A DNA stretch of 64,000 nucleotides from Pontibacter sp. Tf4 (GCF_014212495.1 NZ_JACKZC010000008.1:1-64000), one strand, 5' to 3'. Positions 34,581 to 44,021 are shown, counted from the first letter of the stretch. A program made the numbers and translations. The notes: a model not told the origin generated them from the sequence alone.

Positions 34581-36215
34581 ATGAAAAAAATAGCTGCATA
34601 TATACTGCCTGTTGCCCTGCTGGCTGCCTCCTGCACCAAACAGCCGCAGGCATCCCAGCAAACCACCGATACAACCACAACCACTGAAACAGCTCCTGTA
34701 GCCTTTGATGCCAACACCGCTTTTGGTCCGGGCAAAGTGGTAGAGTTACAGAACCCGCAGTCGAACAAGGTCATCATTAAACTGATGTTCAAGAACGGCT
34801 CTATGGCGGATCCGAAAGGCAAGGAAGGCTTAACCTATGCCACAGCTCAGATGATTGCCAATTCCGGTACCCAAGACATGACCGTCACCCAGATCCGTGA
34901 AAAAATATATCCATGGGCAGCTGGTTATGGTGCGAGCACTGATAAGGAAGTAACTACTTTTACTTTTATGGTGCACCGCGATTTCCTGAACGATTTTTAC
35001 CCGATCGTGCGTGGCCTCATGCTGCAGCCTGCTTTTGCTGAAGACGATTTTAAACGTGTAAAATCGAACCAGCAGAACTTTGTAGACCAGGTGATCCGGG
35101 CTTCATCAGACGAAGAATACAGCAAAAAGGCATTGGAAGACCTGTTGTTTAGAGGTACCAATTACCAGCACATGGTAGAAGGCACATCTGCCAGCGTACC
35201 GAACATTACCCTGGAGGACGTGAAGAAGCATTGGCGCAACATGTTTACCCGCAACAACCTGATGATAGGCGTAGCTGGCAACTATAGCGCTGACTTCCTG
35301 AACAAGCTGAAAGCCGACATGGCGCAGTTATCGGATGTGAAACCAACTATACCACTGGCCGGTCAGCCAAACAAGCCGAATGGTGTGCAGGTAGAGATCA
35401 TTCAGAAAAGTGATGCCTTAGGCTCCGCTATATTTACAGGTACGCCGATGCCTATAACGCGCTCTGCCGATGATTTTGCTGCCCTGATGGTAGCCAACTC
35501 GTTTCTGGGGGAGCACCGCAAGAGCTATGGTAAACTATACGACAAGATCCGGACAACCCGCTCCATGAACTATGGCGACTATTCATACATTGAGTGGTAC
35601 GACCAGGGCGGAAGCTTCCAGTTGCCAAACCCGGGTGTGCCGCGTACATCCAACTACTTTGCCCTCTGGATCCGTCCGGTACAAATTGCGGAAGGTTTGA
35701 AGCAGCAGTATGCCGAACTGAAAGACATTAACGTTGGTCATGCCCATTTTGCCCTGCGCCTGGCCATGCGCGAAGTAGATAACCTGATCAAGAATGGCAT
35801 GACGGAGCAGGAGTTTGAGCTCACACGCAAGTTTCTGAGATCATACATGAAACTATACGCCCAGACCGAAGAGAAACAACTTGGCTTTATGATGGACTCA
35901 CGCTTTTATGGTCGCGAAGATTACCTGAAAGAGATGGACCAGTTACTGGCTAACCTGACCGTAGAGCAAGTGAACGATGCCGTGAAAAAGTACTGGGATG
36001 TGCAGAACATGTACGTAACCATAGTTACCGACGACAGCGAAGCCGAGCCGCTGAAGCAGGCACTGCTCAACAACACGCCGTCGCCGATGAGCTACTCGAA
36101 CCTGGTAAAAGAAGGCTTGCCAAAAGAAGTACTGGCCGAAGACGACATCATCGCCAACTATACACTGAATGTGAAAGACGTAAAGATTGTAGACAGCAAG
36201 GATACCTTTAAATAA
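34581..36215 (+). CDS. M16-family protein without zinc motif (partner subunit, lipoprotein)
   Basis: A 544-aa lipoprotein (lipobox LLAASC, Cys17) with the M16 fold. Where HxxEH should stand it reads KGKEGLTYATAQM, so zinc binding and catalysis are lost. It has the R/Y substrate-binding region typical of inactive partners (SMNYGDYSYIEW near 330). A T/Q-rich linker follows the lipid anchor. It is encoded 33 nt after the active M16 gene and is expected to be its membrane-anchored partner. A strong terminator follows. Confidence 0.9.
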   Translation: MKKIAAYILPVALLAASCTKQPQASQQTTDTTTTTETAPVAFDANTAFGPGKVVELQNPQSNKVIIKLMFKNGSMADPKGKEGLTYATAQMIANSGTQDMTVTQIREKIYPWAAGYGASTDKEVTTFTFMVHRDFLNDFYPIVRGLMLQPAFAEDDFKRVKSNQQNFVDQVIRASSDEEYSKKALEDLLFRGTNYQHMVEGTSASVPNITLEDVKKHWRNMFTRNNLMIGVAGNYSADFLNKLKADMAQLSDVKPTIPLAGQPNKPNGVQVEIIQKSDALGSAIFTGTPMPITRSADDFAALMVANSFLGEHRKSYGKLYDKIRTTRSMNYGDYSYIEWYDQGGSFQLPNPGVPRTSNYFALWIRPVQIAEGLKQQYAELKDINVGHAHFALRLAMREVDNLIKNGMTEQEFELTRKFLRSYMKLYAQTEEKQLGFMMDSRFYGREDYLKEMDQLLANLTVEQVNDAVKKYWDVQNMYVTIVTDDSEAEPLKQALLNNTPSPMSYSNLVKEGLPKEVLAEDDIIANYTLNVKDVKIVDSKDTFK

Positions 36216-36236
36216 AACTATAGTTTATAGTTACGG

Positions 36237-36269
36237 AAGCCGGAGTCCTGATCTGCAGGGCTCCGGCTT
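36237..36269 (+). terminator. Terminator after the M16 pair
   Basis: AAGCCGGAG/CTCCGGCTT stem with an inner CCTG/CAGG extension, then TTTTTT. It starts 22 nt past the stop; a perfect AACTATAGTT lies between. Confidence 0.85.
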
Positions 36270-36371
36270 TTTTTGGCACAGTTTTAGATATAAGACAGAA
36301 GCTATATATTTTATACAAAATCTTTAATTCTATACATCTACAGTTCAGACCACCATTAATTTCCATAGCAC

Positions 36372-37106
36372 ATGAAACAGACTTATACCCTTCTTTTACT
36401 GCTTGTTACGCTGCTAACAGCATGCTCCGACCCGGAAGATCAACCGCCAGTATTGCGCGGTACCGTTAGCGGAAAAGTGAACGTTTACAACGAATATAAC
36501 GAGCCCGAGCCGGCGGAAGGCGTAACGGTGCAGGCGCTGGTTGGTAACACCACCCTGGAAGCCAGTGTTGACGAAAACGGCAATTATACGATAACAAATG
36601 TGCCGTATGGCCAGTGGACCTACCTGATCTCGAAACCCGGTTTTAAGCAGCATTATAAAAAGGACTTTAATCTTTCCGAGGAGAAGGCAACGCTGGATTT
36701 CTCTATATCGCGGGCGCCATCTTTTTACGTAGACCGGGCCGAATTTTATGTACACAACGATGACCAGATACGCGCCAATGTGTTGCTCAGCGAAGCGGTG
36801 CCTGCCGGGAAAGAGTTTACGCTGGTTACCTATGTTGGCAAAACAGCCAATGTCTCTTACGAAGATTATCTGTTTAACAGCATTGCAGGCTTTACATCTA
36901 CCGGCGAAGAAAATGTGCAGTTGCTTCCTTCTATTTCAGTAGATGACCTGAAAACCAACTATGGCTTTACGTCGGGAGACACGATTTATTTTATGGTTTA
37001 CCCCGGCGCTGCCCGGCTGTATGGTTACTGGGAGGGCAAAGAATATAAAGTGGAGGCTGGCCTGAACCCCTCGCTGGCCGTTACTTTCACGCTTACCTTA
37101 CCTTAA
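36372..37106 (+). CDS. Lipoprotein with carboxypeptidase-like regulatory domain (copy A)
   Basis: A 244-aa lipoprotein (lipobox LLTAC, Cys18). After the anchor, a beta-sandwich of the carboxypeptidase-regulatory type spans about 28-115: GKVNVYNEYNEPEPAEGVTV, then DENGNYTITNVPYG. The second half is unlike known domains. It is paralogous to the next gene, with the same order and the shared phrases VNVYNEY/VKVYNVY and VPAGKE. No catalytic residues. A role in surface binding is guesswork. Confidence 0.82.
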   Translation: MKQTYTLLLLLVTLLTACSDPEDQPPVLRGTVSGKVNVYNEYNEPEPAEGVTVQALVGNTTLEASVDENGNYTITNVPYGQWTYLISKPGFKQHYKKDFNLSEEKATLDFSISRAPSFYVDRAEFYVHNDDQIRANVLLSEAVPAGKEFTLVTYVGKTANVSYEDYLFNSIAGFTSTGEENVQLLPSISVDDLKTNYGFTSGDTIYFMVYPGAARLYGYWEGKEYKVEAGLNPSLAVTFTLTLP

Positions 37107-37163
37107 CAGCTTTTACAGTTACAACATCTCATCAGCATACAGGCATTATAATCTGATTAACCT

Positions 37164-37931
37164 ATGAACTCATTTTTAAGAGCTGCGGCTATAGTTGCGG
37201 CAACTATAGCAGGCCTTATCCTAAGCAGCTGCGAGCGCGAACCTGGCTCAGGCCCTAATGCCGAGGGCATAAACGGCGGCGTAAAAGTATACAACGTGTA
37301 TGGCGAAGAACAGGACCCTTCAGGCATAACCGTTACCATGGAGCAAACAGGCAAAACCACCCTTACCGACCACGAAGGCGGCTATGTATTCCCTTACCTG
37401 GAGTCAGGCACCTATAGTTTTAAATTTACCAAAGACGGTTTTCCTGCTACTTACGTACGCGATGTGGAGCATAAGCGCACCAAACATTTCTCAACACCGG
37501 CTCCCGTGGCCAGAGTTATAGAACACTCCACCTATTATGTGACCGAGGCCAGCGTTACTGTAAACACCGAAACACAGGGAGGCCCGTATTTTATACTGAA
37601 AGGAAAACTGAACAAGCCGGTACCCGCCGGAAAAGAGATACGCCTGAAACTTTACCTTGACGACGAAGAAACGGTCTCGCTCTCAAACTTTGTACACTTT
37701 TTTCCTTACAGGGTAACCGGCCAGGAGTTTGAGCTATACTATCCCTACTTTGCCAGCCTGACCAGCAACGGCGAAATGAAACGGGGCGACCGTGTATACA
37801 TGGTTTTCTTTACCGATGCCATGGTAGAAGACAACTGCACCGGAGAGTACCTGAAACCAGATTGCACGAACAGCACTTCCATAAACACCACCAACCCTAT
37901 TGTGCTAAACGAAGTGATCCCGCAACTATAG
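37164..37931 (+). CDS. Lipoprotein with carboxypeptidase-like regulatory domain (copy B)
   Basis: A 255-aa paralogue of the gene 57 nt upstream. The lipobox LSSC gives a lipidated cysteine near residue 23. The regulatory-like beta-sandwich shows KVYNVYGEEQDPSGITV and DHEGGYVFPYLESG. The C-terminal half contains a pair of cysteines (DNCTGEYLKPDC) that copy A lacks and that could form a disulfide. The two form a likely operon that ends at a terminator (37963-37982). CTATAG palindrome cores lie at the very start of the coding region, read as parts of AlaIleVal. Confidence 0.82.
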   Translation: MNSFLRAAAIVAATIAGLILSSCEREPGSGPNAEGINGGVKVYNVYGEEQDPSGITVTMEQTGKTTLTDHEGGYVFPYLESGTYSFKFTKDGFPATYVRDVEHKRTKHFSTPAPVARVIEHSTYYVTEASVTVNTETQGGPYFILKGKLNKPVPAGKEIRLKLYLDDEETVSLSNFVHFFPYRVTGQEFELYYPYFASLTSNGEMKRGDRVYMVFFTDAMVEDNCTGEYLKPDCTNSTSINTTNPIVLNEVIPQL

Positions 37932-37962
37932 TTTGACCAGCTTTTTTGAAAATTATTGAAAG

Positions 37963-37989
37963 CCGCAGCTAAACGCCTGCGGTTTTTTT
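37963..37989 (+). terminator. Terminator after lipoprotein copy B
   Basis: CCGCAG/CTGCGG stem with an 8-nt loop followed by seven T. Confidence 0.75.
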
Positions 37990-38134
37990 ATTTGTGTCTA
38001 CCAGTTCGGGAGCAACATTTACTAAGTAATATAGAACTTTCGGTATACTATAGTTGCAACATTCATATTTTATACTGAAATTTCACAATTAACTAATACT
38101 ATAGTTCTATCAATCACCATCATCACCGCACACT

Positions 38135-39130
38135 ATGAGAAAGTTTTTCAGAATTGCCGGCTATGTTGTAGTAGCCATACTGGCAGTTATAGCAGCCGGC
38201 GTAATTTACATGCAGTACGCCTTCCCTAACGTAGATGCTGCTCCTACTATTACCGTAAAAGCCACTCCTGCTTTGGTAGAGCGCGGCGAGTACCTGGCCA
38301 ACCACGTAGCTGTTTGCGTCGACTGCCACTCCCAGCGCGACTGGTCTCGTTTTGCTGGTCCTGTAACACCGGGTACCGAAGGCAAAGGCGGCGACCGCTT
38401 CGACCATTCCATGGGGTTTCCGGGCGTATTTTATGCCAGAAACATCACCCCTGATAAAGAGACCGGCATTGGCAACTGGACCGACGGCGAAATTTACCGC
38501 GCCATTACAGCCGGCGTAAACAAAGATGGTGACCCGCTTTTCCCGGTAATGCCTTATAAATCGTTCAGCCAGATGCAGGAGCAGGATGTGTACGCCATTA
38601 TTGCCTACCTGCGCACGCTGCACCCGATCCGGAATGAGATACCTGCTTCTGATGCCGATTTCCCAATGAACCTGATCCTGCGCACTATGCCGGCAACGCC
38701 TGCCAATAAGATAAACACGGTGGCCGAAGACCAGCTATCGAGAGGAAAATACCTGGTAACCATTGCCTCCTGCAACGACTGCCACACCCCTGCCGAAAAA
38801 GGTACTCCCATAGCGGGCAAAGAACTGGCCGGTGGTTTTGAGTTTAAGCTGCCTTCGGGCACACTGCGCTCCACTAATATTACCCCGGATAAAGAAACCG
38901 GCATTGGTAACTGGACCGAACAGGCATTTGTGAACCGCTTTAAGCAGCACCTTGACCCTGCTGTTGCCAACCGGAAACTTGGCCCGAACGACTTTAACAC
39001 CATTATGCCCTGGGCCATGTATGCCGGCATGAAAGAAGAAGACCTGCGCGCCATTTACCAGTACCTGCGTACCATAGAGCCTAAAAAGAACAAAGTAGAG
39101 CGCTTTACACCCGCTCCTGCAAAATCATAA
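38135..39130 (+). CDS. Diheme cytochrome c
   Basis: A 331-aa c-type cytochrome with an N-terminal membrane anchor (about 8-25) and two heme sites, CVDCH at 61-65 and CNDCH near 213-217. Each is followed by the NITPDKETGIGNWT repeat and a methionine ligand candidate in PVMPYK and NTIMPWAMYAG. The two halves are clearly repeats of one cytochrome c domain. It resembles the cytochrome subunits of membrane dehydrogenases, but no dehydrogenase is adjacent, so the electron donor is unknown. It is a single gene with its own terminator. Confidence 0.92.
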   Translation: MRKFFRIAGYVVVAILAVIAAGVIYMQYAFPNVDAAPTITVKATPALVERGEYLANHVAVCVDCHSQRDWSRFAGPVTPGTEGKGGDRFDHSMGFPGVFYARNITPDKETGIGNWTDGEIYRAITAGVNKDGDPLFPVMPYKSFSQMQEQDVYAIIAYLRTLHPIRNEIPASDADFPMNLILRTMPATPANKINTVAEDQLSRGKYLVTIASCNDCHTPAEKGTPIAGKELAGGFEFKLPSGTLRSTNITPDKETGIGNWTEQAFVNRFKQHLDPAVANRKLGPNDFNTIMPWAMYAGMKEEDLRAIYQYLRTIEPKKNKVERFTPAPAKS

Positions 39131-39159
39131 CTAAACTATAGCCTTACCCCTATCTGCGG

Positions 39160-39191
39160 AAAGAGCCTTTTGTTGCTACAAAGGGCTCTTT
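39160..39191 (+). terminator. Terminator after the cytochrome c gene
   Basis: AAAGAGCC/GGCTCTTT stem with inner pairs, followed by eight or so T. Confidence 0.85.
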
Positions 39192-39252
39192 TTTTTAAAT
39201 TTATAGTAGACTTAAAATTGGCTGGATGCTATGCCCGCAAATACCCGGACTT

Positions 39253-39657
39253 ATGAAGAAAGCGCTGACAACTATAGTTCTTGTTTTACTACTTGCCCTA
39301 AGCTCTAACGCGCAGGCTCCAACCCACGAGCTGCATACCTTTGTAAAGCGATTTGAGTACTTTCTGAAAACCAACACCGCAAAACTGAGCTTGTCGGCTA
39401 CAGACTCTGCCAATACCATGCCGGTGCCAATGCCAAACGCCCTCGATGCAACCAAAACACGCGTAACAGACCCGAGCACTGGCCTCTGGGTTTACCCCAA
39501 CATGGGCAAGGTATACGACCCCGAAACCGGCTACTACATTGCCTATGAAGGGCAGTATTACTATCAGTACAAAGCAGATACAGCTTCCGCGAAGATCTAC
39601 AAAGGAAAAACAGAGATTGAAATAAAAAGGCTGAAGCAGGACGCAGCCAGGCAATGA
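39253..39657 (+). CDS. Small secreted protein of unknown function
   Basis: A 134-aa protein with a clear signal peptide from the ATG at 39253 (MKKALTTIVLVLLLALSSNAQA). The longer frame from 39226 places nine residues in front of it and is less likely. The mature part is short, with aromatic repeats GYYIAYEGQYYYQY near residue 100 and no cysteines. I recognise no family. It is isolated and followed by CTATAG palindrome cores. Confidence 0.65.
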   Translation: MKKALTTIVLVLLLALSSNAQAPTHELHTFVKRFEYFLKTNTAKLSLSATDSANTMPVPMPNALDATKTRVTDPSTGLWVYPNMGKVYDPETGYYIAYEGQYYYQYKADTASAKIYKGKTEIEIKRLKQDAARQ

Positions 39658-39682
39658 CCCAACTATAGTTCGGACCAATGCG

Positions 39683-40231
39683 CTATAGTTTACCTGCCTG
39701 AAATTGTTCGTAAGCCTCTCGGGTAAGCTGCCAGCGGTTTACTTCCTGTTCAAAATTTATAGTTCCGGGTATAGTTGTGTGCCGCTTTACAAACTCGAAA
39801 CCTGTTTTAGCCAGTGTTTTATTCGGAGCAGGGTTAAGTGCATAAGGCTCGCAGTAAAGCGTTTTGAGCTGCAGGTTTTCGAAATAGAATGGTAGCGATT
39901 TTTTAATCAGTTCGGTTCCAGCGCCTCTTTGCCGGAGCGCCGGTTGCCACAAATGCAGGTGCATGTACGCCGCCTCACCGAACTCGATCCTGTTCACGTT
40001 GCTGTGCCCTACCGGCCTGTCATTTTCCAGCCAGATCAGCGCATAGCTCATCCGTTCGTTCACTGGCAAGCCCAGTTGCTGTGTAAGCATGGCAGTCAGG
40101 TCTCCGCGTGAAGGTACTTTGGCCAGGTCCACGCCCATACCAACTAGGAAATCAGGTTCAGAGGTCAGCCAGTAATCGGCGATGAGAGGAATGTCTTCAG
40201 ATTGAAGTTCGCGTACGCTGAGTTGCTGCAT
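39683..40231 (-). CDS. GNAT-family N-acetyltransferase
   Basis: A 182-aa GNAT enzyme. Acetyl-CoA binding is expected around LRQRGAGTELIKKSL (about 115-129; Q/RxxGxG/A motif). The following strand with NPAPNKTLAKTGFEFV is typical of the RimJ/L-like C-terminus. The substrate is unknown. It is followed, on the same strand after 45 nt, by a hexapeptide-repeat acetyltransferase, and the two may be an operon. Confidence 0.88.
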   Translation of the reverse strand: MQQLSVRELQSEDIPLIADYWLTSEPDFLVGMGVDLAKVPSRGDLTAMLTQQLGLPVNERMSYALIWLENDRPVGHSNVNRIEFGEAAYMHLHLWQPALRQRGAGTELIKKSLPFYFENLQLKTLYCEPYALNPAPNKTLAKTGFEFVKRHTTIPGTINFEQEVNRWQLTREAYEQFQAGKL

Positions 40232-40276
40232 AATGCTATAGTTGTCGGCTATAGTTAAGGTAACTATAATTCCGGG

Positions 40277-40834
40277 TTAATCCAGCTCGCGGATTACTTT
40301 ACACGGATTTCCGGCAGCAAACACACCGGCCGGAATATCTTTGGCAACCACACTTCCGGCACCTATTACGCTTCTGTCGCCGATGGTTACGCCGGGACAA
40401 ATCACTACACTGCCGCCTATCCAGACGTCTTCGCCTATCGTTATGGGTTTGGCAGATTCCAGTCCGGTGGCGCGTTCTTTATAATTTAGTGGGTGCGTAG
40501 CAGTATAGATCTGCACATTCGGTCCGAAAAGTGTGCGGCTGCCTATAGTTACCGGCATTACATCCAGCACTACGCAGTTAAAGTTAAAAAACACCTTGTC
40601 GCCAACTATAATATTGTAGCCATAATCGCAGTAGAAAGGTGGTTGCAGCCACAGGCCTTCGCCGGCGTTGGGTATCAGCTCTTTTAAAATGCGGCTTCGC
40701 TCAATGGGGTAATCTTCGCGGGAGTTGTTGAGCTGTTGCAGCAGCAGCCTTGCCTTTATCCGCTCTTCTGATAGTTGTGGGTCGAGCGCATCGTACAACT
40801 CACCCGTTAGCATTTTCTCTTTTTCAGTTTGCAT
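40277..40834 (-). CDS. Sugar O-acetyltransferase (maltose/galactoside type)
   Basis: A 185-aa left-handed beta-helix acetyltransferase like Maa/LacA. The N-terminal MAC-type domain (GELYDALDPQLSEER) is followed by hexapeptide repeats, the catalytic His in TATHPL (about 114) and the CoA-binding VWIGGSVVICPGVTIGD. Full length for the family. A partial, frameshifted copy of its first 60 or so codons lies 2.5 kb away at 43067-43303 in the same orientation, with the Fic and nuclease-like genes in between. Confidence 0.93.
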   Translation of the reverse strand: MQTEKEKMLTGELYDALDPQLSEERIKARLLLQQLNNSREDYPIERSRILKELIPNAGEGLWLQPPFYCDYGYNIIVGDKVFFNFNCVVLDVMPVTIGSRTLFGPNVQIYTATHPLNYKERATGLESAKPITIGEDVWIGGSVVICPGVTIGDRSVIGAGSVVAKDIPAGVFAAGNPCKVIRELD

Positions 40835-40857
40835 GAGGTATTGTACGTGGGATTAGG

Positions 40858-41952
40858 TTATAGTTGCACTTTAGTTTCAAGCACAGCCATCAATCGCTGG
40901 TTCAAGTATAGTTTTTCCTTCCCTACTTTAGTTGATTTCAAAAAGCCTTCTGTTTCGAGTGCTATGAGATAATTCCCTACTGTTTTTGGTGTACCCATAT
41001 TTGCATCAATTAGAAACTGACGCTTGGTATACGGCAATCTGAACAATATTTCAATTAGCTCTTTTGAATACACTTTCGGGAGTTTTTCTTTGATCTCATC
41101 TGCTGTATCCTTCATTACATTTATAATACTTTCTAATTTGTGTAAACCACTTGTTGCGGTTTTCTCAATCATATCCAGCATGTACATTATCCACCCTTCC
41201 CAGTCGTGTTCTTCAGTTACAGCTCTTAACCGCTCATAATAATCAACTTTGTGCTGTATTATATATTCACTTAAGAATAATGCAGGTACATGTAATAGGT
41301 TTGTCAACTTGAGATACAGCAGCAGTAAAATTCTTCCAGTACGCCCGTTGCCATCTATAAACGGGTGTATGGCCTCAAACTGGTAATGCATAAGCGCCAT
41401 TTTGATCAGCGGATCTAAAGAGCTGTCCTCATTAATGAACAGCTCCAGATTCGTGAGCTTTTCCCGAATAATATCTTCACCGGCTGGTGGGGTATAAATT
41501 ATCTCGCCTTTTGCATTAGACAGTGTAGTACCTGGCGTTGACCGAATACTCGATGTGTTCTGCTTTATACATTGCATAATCTCAATGCACAGGTTAGTTG
41601 TAATAAAGGGCCGTGACTCTAGTTTCTTAAATCCATACCACAAGGCATCCTTATAACCTATTACTTCTTTGGCTGCGGCATTTTCATATTTCAGATCAGC
41701 AACTACCGCTTTATAAAGATCATCATTGGTGGTTATAATATTCTCTATCTCAGAGCTCGCCTTTGCTTCTTGTAGGTGAATTGTATCTAAAAACAGCGTA
41801 GGATTGGGCAAGTTGATAATTGCTCCATCTAGCTGAGCGAGTGCTCTGCTGGCGGTTATTGTTTTCCGTAAGACCTCTTTTGTTTCCAACTCTATTTGTG
41901 GTGGTAACAGAGGCAAATCATTGTAAGGTTTGTGTCTGTTAAACTGTGGCAT
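40858..41952 (-). CDS. Fic-family protein with intrinsic inhibitory motif
   Basis: A 364-aa Fic enzyme, predicted to transfer AMP (or a related group) from a nucleotide to protein hydroxyls. The core motif HPFIDGNGRTGR at 196-207 has all catalytic residues. An [S/T]xxxE[G/N] inhibitory motif is present as SSEIEN at 66-71, upstream of the core, making it a class II, self-inhibited Fic. A C-terminal winged-helix part (about 290-360) is common in this Fic subtype. It lies 23 nt upstream of the acetyltransferase gene in a region that is more A/T-rich than the rest of the window. Confidence 0.93.
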   Translation of the reverse strand: MPQFNRHKPYNDLPLLPPQIELETKEVLRKTITASRALAQLDGAIINLPNPTLFLDTIHLQEAKASSEIENIITTNDDLYKAVVADLKYENAAAKEVIGYKDALWYGFKKLESRPFITTNLCIEIMQCIKQNTSSIRSTPGTTLSNAKGEIIYTPPAGEDIIREKLTNLELFINEDSSLDPLIKMALMHYQFEAIHPFIDGNGRTGRILLLLYLKLTNLLHVPALFLSEYIIQHKVDYYERLRAVTEEHDWEGWIMYMLDMIEKTATSGLHKLESIINVMKDTADEIKEKLPKVYSKELIEILFRLPYTKRQFLIDANMGTPKTVGNYLIALETEGFLKSTKVGKEKLYLNQRLMAVLETKVQL

Positions 41953-41983
41953 ATAAGAGTAGCATTTATACTCACGACAAATA

Positions 41984-41991
41984 CAAAGGTA
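41984..41991 (-). promoter_or_regulatory. Promoter -7 element for the fic gene
   Basis: TACCTTTG on the minus strand, about 32 nt before the start codon at 41952. No clear TTG at 19-nt spacing. Confidence 0.4.
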
Positions 41992-42165
41992 AATATATGT
42001 AAATTTTACCCTTATTCACAATTCAGGTGTAATTGTTACACTCTAAGTCAGAAACACAGCTACAGATAATTATTGAGTACGTCGTACAACTATATAGAAC
42101 TAGCTTTCTAAGAAAATACCTATTTGCGTGCACCTGTCTCTACATATCATAGCAATAAAAACGCA

Positions 42166-42960
42166 CTACTTTTTAGCTTTGATAAACCTCTCTTTATTAG
42201 CCTCCCAATAGGTCCTAATTTTACTTATAGTTTGTGCTGATGTTCTAGGATTAAAATAACCAGCTTCATATTGAGTATTAAAATAAAATGAGAAGGTTAG
42301 CATCTTTGAATAATCCTTTTCTATATTTAACCCTACTGTTTTTAAACCCACATATTTAGGGAAGCCCCTGCTTACAAGTCGTCTCATTTGATTATCTAAT
42401 GAAACGATTGCTAAATGATCGAAAAGAACATCTACAGCTTCTCTTTCATCTAGAGGTACCTTGCTAGCATTTTCACCTACTCCTCCTGTAATATACCTTT
42501 GCTTTATCTTTTCATTTTCATTCAATGGTTCTGGCATGCAAATATGTATAAGCCCTACTAATGGAAAACCATCATTTATTAGTCCATAAACCTGCTCTTC
42601 CCCTATAGAGTTCGCATTTCTCTTAGGATTTCTTCTTGTTGGTCTAACTACTTTAACTTCTATAGCACACGATCTTTCAAAGAATACTTTTTCACCTGAA
42701 AATGGTATTATAATAATGTCAAAATCGCCCGGTTTAGTTGTCTTATCAAAACCAAGACTTTCTCTCAAAAGGTGTTTACCAATAAAAAATCCTTTGTACT
42801 TATTATATTCATGGTCTCCTACAGGCTGATAAATTAGATTTGAAAAAAGATTATAATTGATTTTATCCTCATGCCCCTCAACAATAAGAGAGTCTATGAG
42901 CTCCCTTTCATCAATGTAGGTTTTGATATAATTAAACTCAGGAATTTTCTCAGCTTCCAT
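42166..42960 (-). CDS. PD-(D/E)XK nuclease-like hypothetical protein
   Basis: A 264-aa protein I cannot name. The region TKPGDFDIII (Asp79/Asp81) followed after about 20 residues by AIEVKVV (Glu101, Lys103) has the order and spacing of a PD-(D/E)XK nuclease core. QVYGLIND follows at about 123-130, resembling the helix with a conserved Gln. The C-terminal half is rich in aromatic residues. No membrane or signal segments. It lies on A/T-rich DNA between fic and the acetyltransferase pseudogene, without CTATAG palindromes. No methylase is present, so it is not a classic restriction pair. Defense or DNA repair are possibilities only. Confidence 0.6.
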   Translation of the reverse strand: MEAEKIPEFNYIKTYIDERELIDSLIVEGHEDKINYNLFSNLIYQPVGDHEYNKYKGFFIGKHLLRESLGFDKTTKPGDFDIIIIPFSGEKVFFERSCAIEVKVVRPTRRNPKRNANSIGEEQVYGLINDGFPLVGLIHICMPEPLNENEKIKQRYITGGVGENASKVPLDEREAVDVLFDHLAIVSLDNQMRRLVSRGFPKYVGLKTVGLNIEKDYSKMLTFSFYFNTQYEAGYFNPRTSAQTISKIRTYWEANKERFIKAKK

Positions 42961-43066
42961 AGATATATAATGTGCTTATATTCAAGATCATTAATTCACA
43001 ACTAGCTTTTGGATACCATTTATCAATTAATAAAACAGAGGTAATTATTTTATCTATCCATTAAAC

Positions 43067-43303
<237 letters not shown>

Positions 43304-43415
43304 CGGGTGTTAATTAGTTTATAGTTAACAACTATAGTATGCAGGTAAATACTCTACTCACTGGCTTAGGTTATGTTGATGTTTAAATCAAATTTTAGAT
43401 AGTTTGCCATAAATC

Positions 43416-43450
43416 AAATAATATTTATTGTTTATCAATAAATATTATTT
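43416..43450 (+). promoter_or_regulatory. 15-bp inverted repeat before the DUF2975-HTH operon
   Basis: Perfect 15-bp arms, AAATAATATTTATTG (43416-43430) and its complement (43436-43450), separated by TTTAT. The left arm ends in a TTG, which is followed after 19 nt by TATACTTA, a weak -7 element. The arm pair would then cover the promoter. It is probably an operator for the HTH protein encoded downstream, or alternatively an RNA hairpin. Confidence 0.5.
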
Positions 43451-43484
43451 ATACTTAGAACATAAACTATAAAACCCGACAACT

Positions 43485-44021
43485 ATGGAAAAGCATACCA
43501 AAACCCAGACGCAGACGATCCTGACTATCATGCACGTACTGGCTTGGATTGTGTTTATAGGCCTACTGATAAAAACAGGCGCGCTGCTTTTTACCTACAT
43601 ACTGAGCTACTTCAAACCCATTGCTGCACAAAATTTATATAAGGGCCTGAACTTGTATGACCTTCGCCAGTCGAGTTTCTACAACTATAGTTTACATTAT
43701 TCATTTATAGTTGCTTTGTCTGCTATGAAAGCCTATATCGCTTACCTGGTTATCCAGACACTGTCTAAGGTTAATTTGCAGAACCCTTTTACAGCTGAAG
43801 TGGCAGGCAGAGTAGCAGCCATCAGTTATGTTTTGCTGGGCAGTTGGGTTGTGCTGCAGCTAAGCAGTGCGCACAGCAAATGGCTGGCAAAAAGCACAGG
43901 CGAATTGCTGAGCAGCGGCAATGGAGGCGAGTATTTATTTATAGCAGGCCTGGTATTTATAATTGCCCAGATCTTTAAGCGCGGCGTTGAGATTCAGTCC
44001 GAAAACGAGCTAACCGTTTAA
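43485..44021 (+). CDS. DUF2975 membrane protein
   Basis: A 178-aa integral membrane protein with four predicted helices (about 14-40, 70-90, 105-125 and 148-166), matching the DUF2975 family. Its function is unknown. In Bacteroidota and Firmicutes, such genes usually precede a small Cro/C1-type regulator, as here (next gene 3 nt downstream). They probably form a regulatory unit in which the membrane protein and the regulator act together. The gene contains a perfect AACTATAGTT. Confidence 0.85.
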   Translation: MEKHTKTQTQTILTIMHVLAWIVFIGLLIKTGALLFTYILSYFKPIAAQNLYKGLNLYDLRQSSFYNYSLHYSFIVALSAMKAYIAYLVIQTLSKVNLQNPFTAEVAGRVAAISYVLLGSWVVLQLSSAHSKWLAKSTGELLSSGNGGEYLFIAGLVFIIAQIFKRGVEIQSENELTV

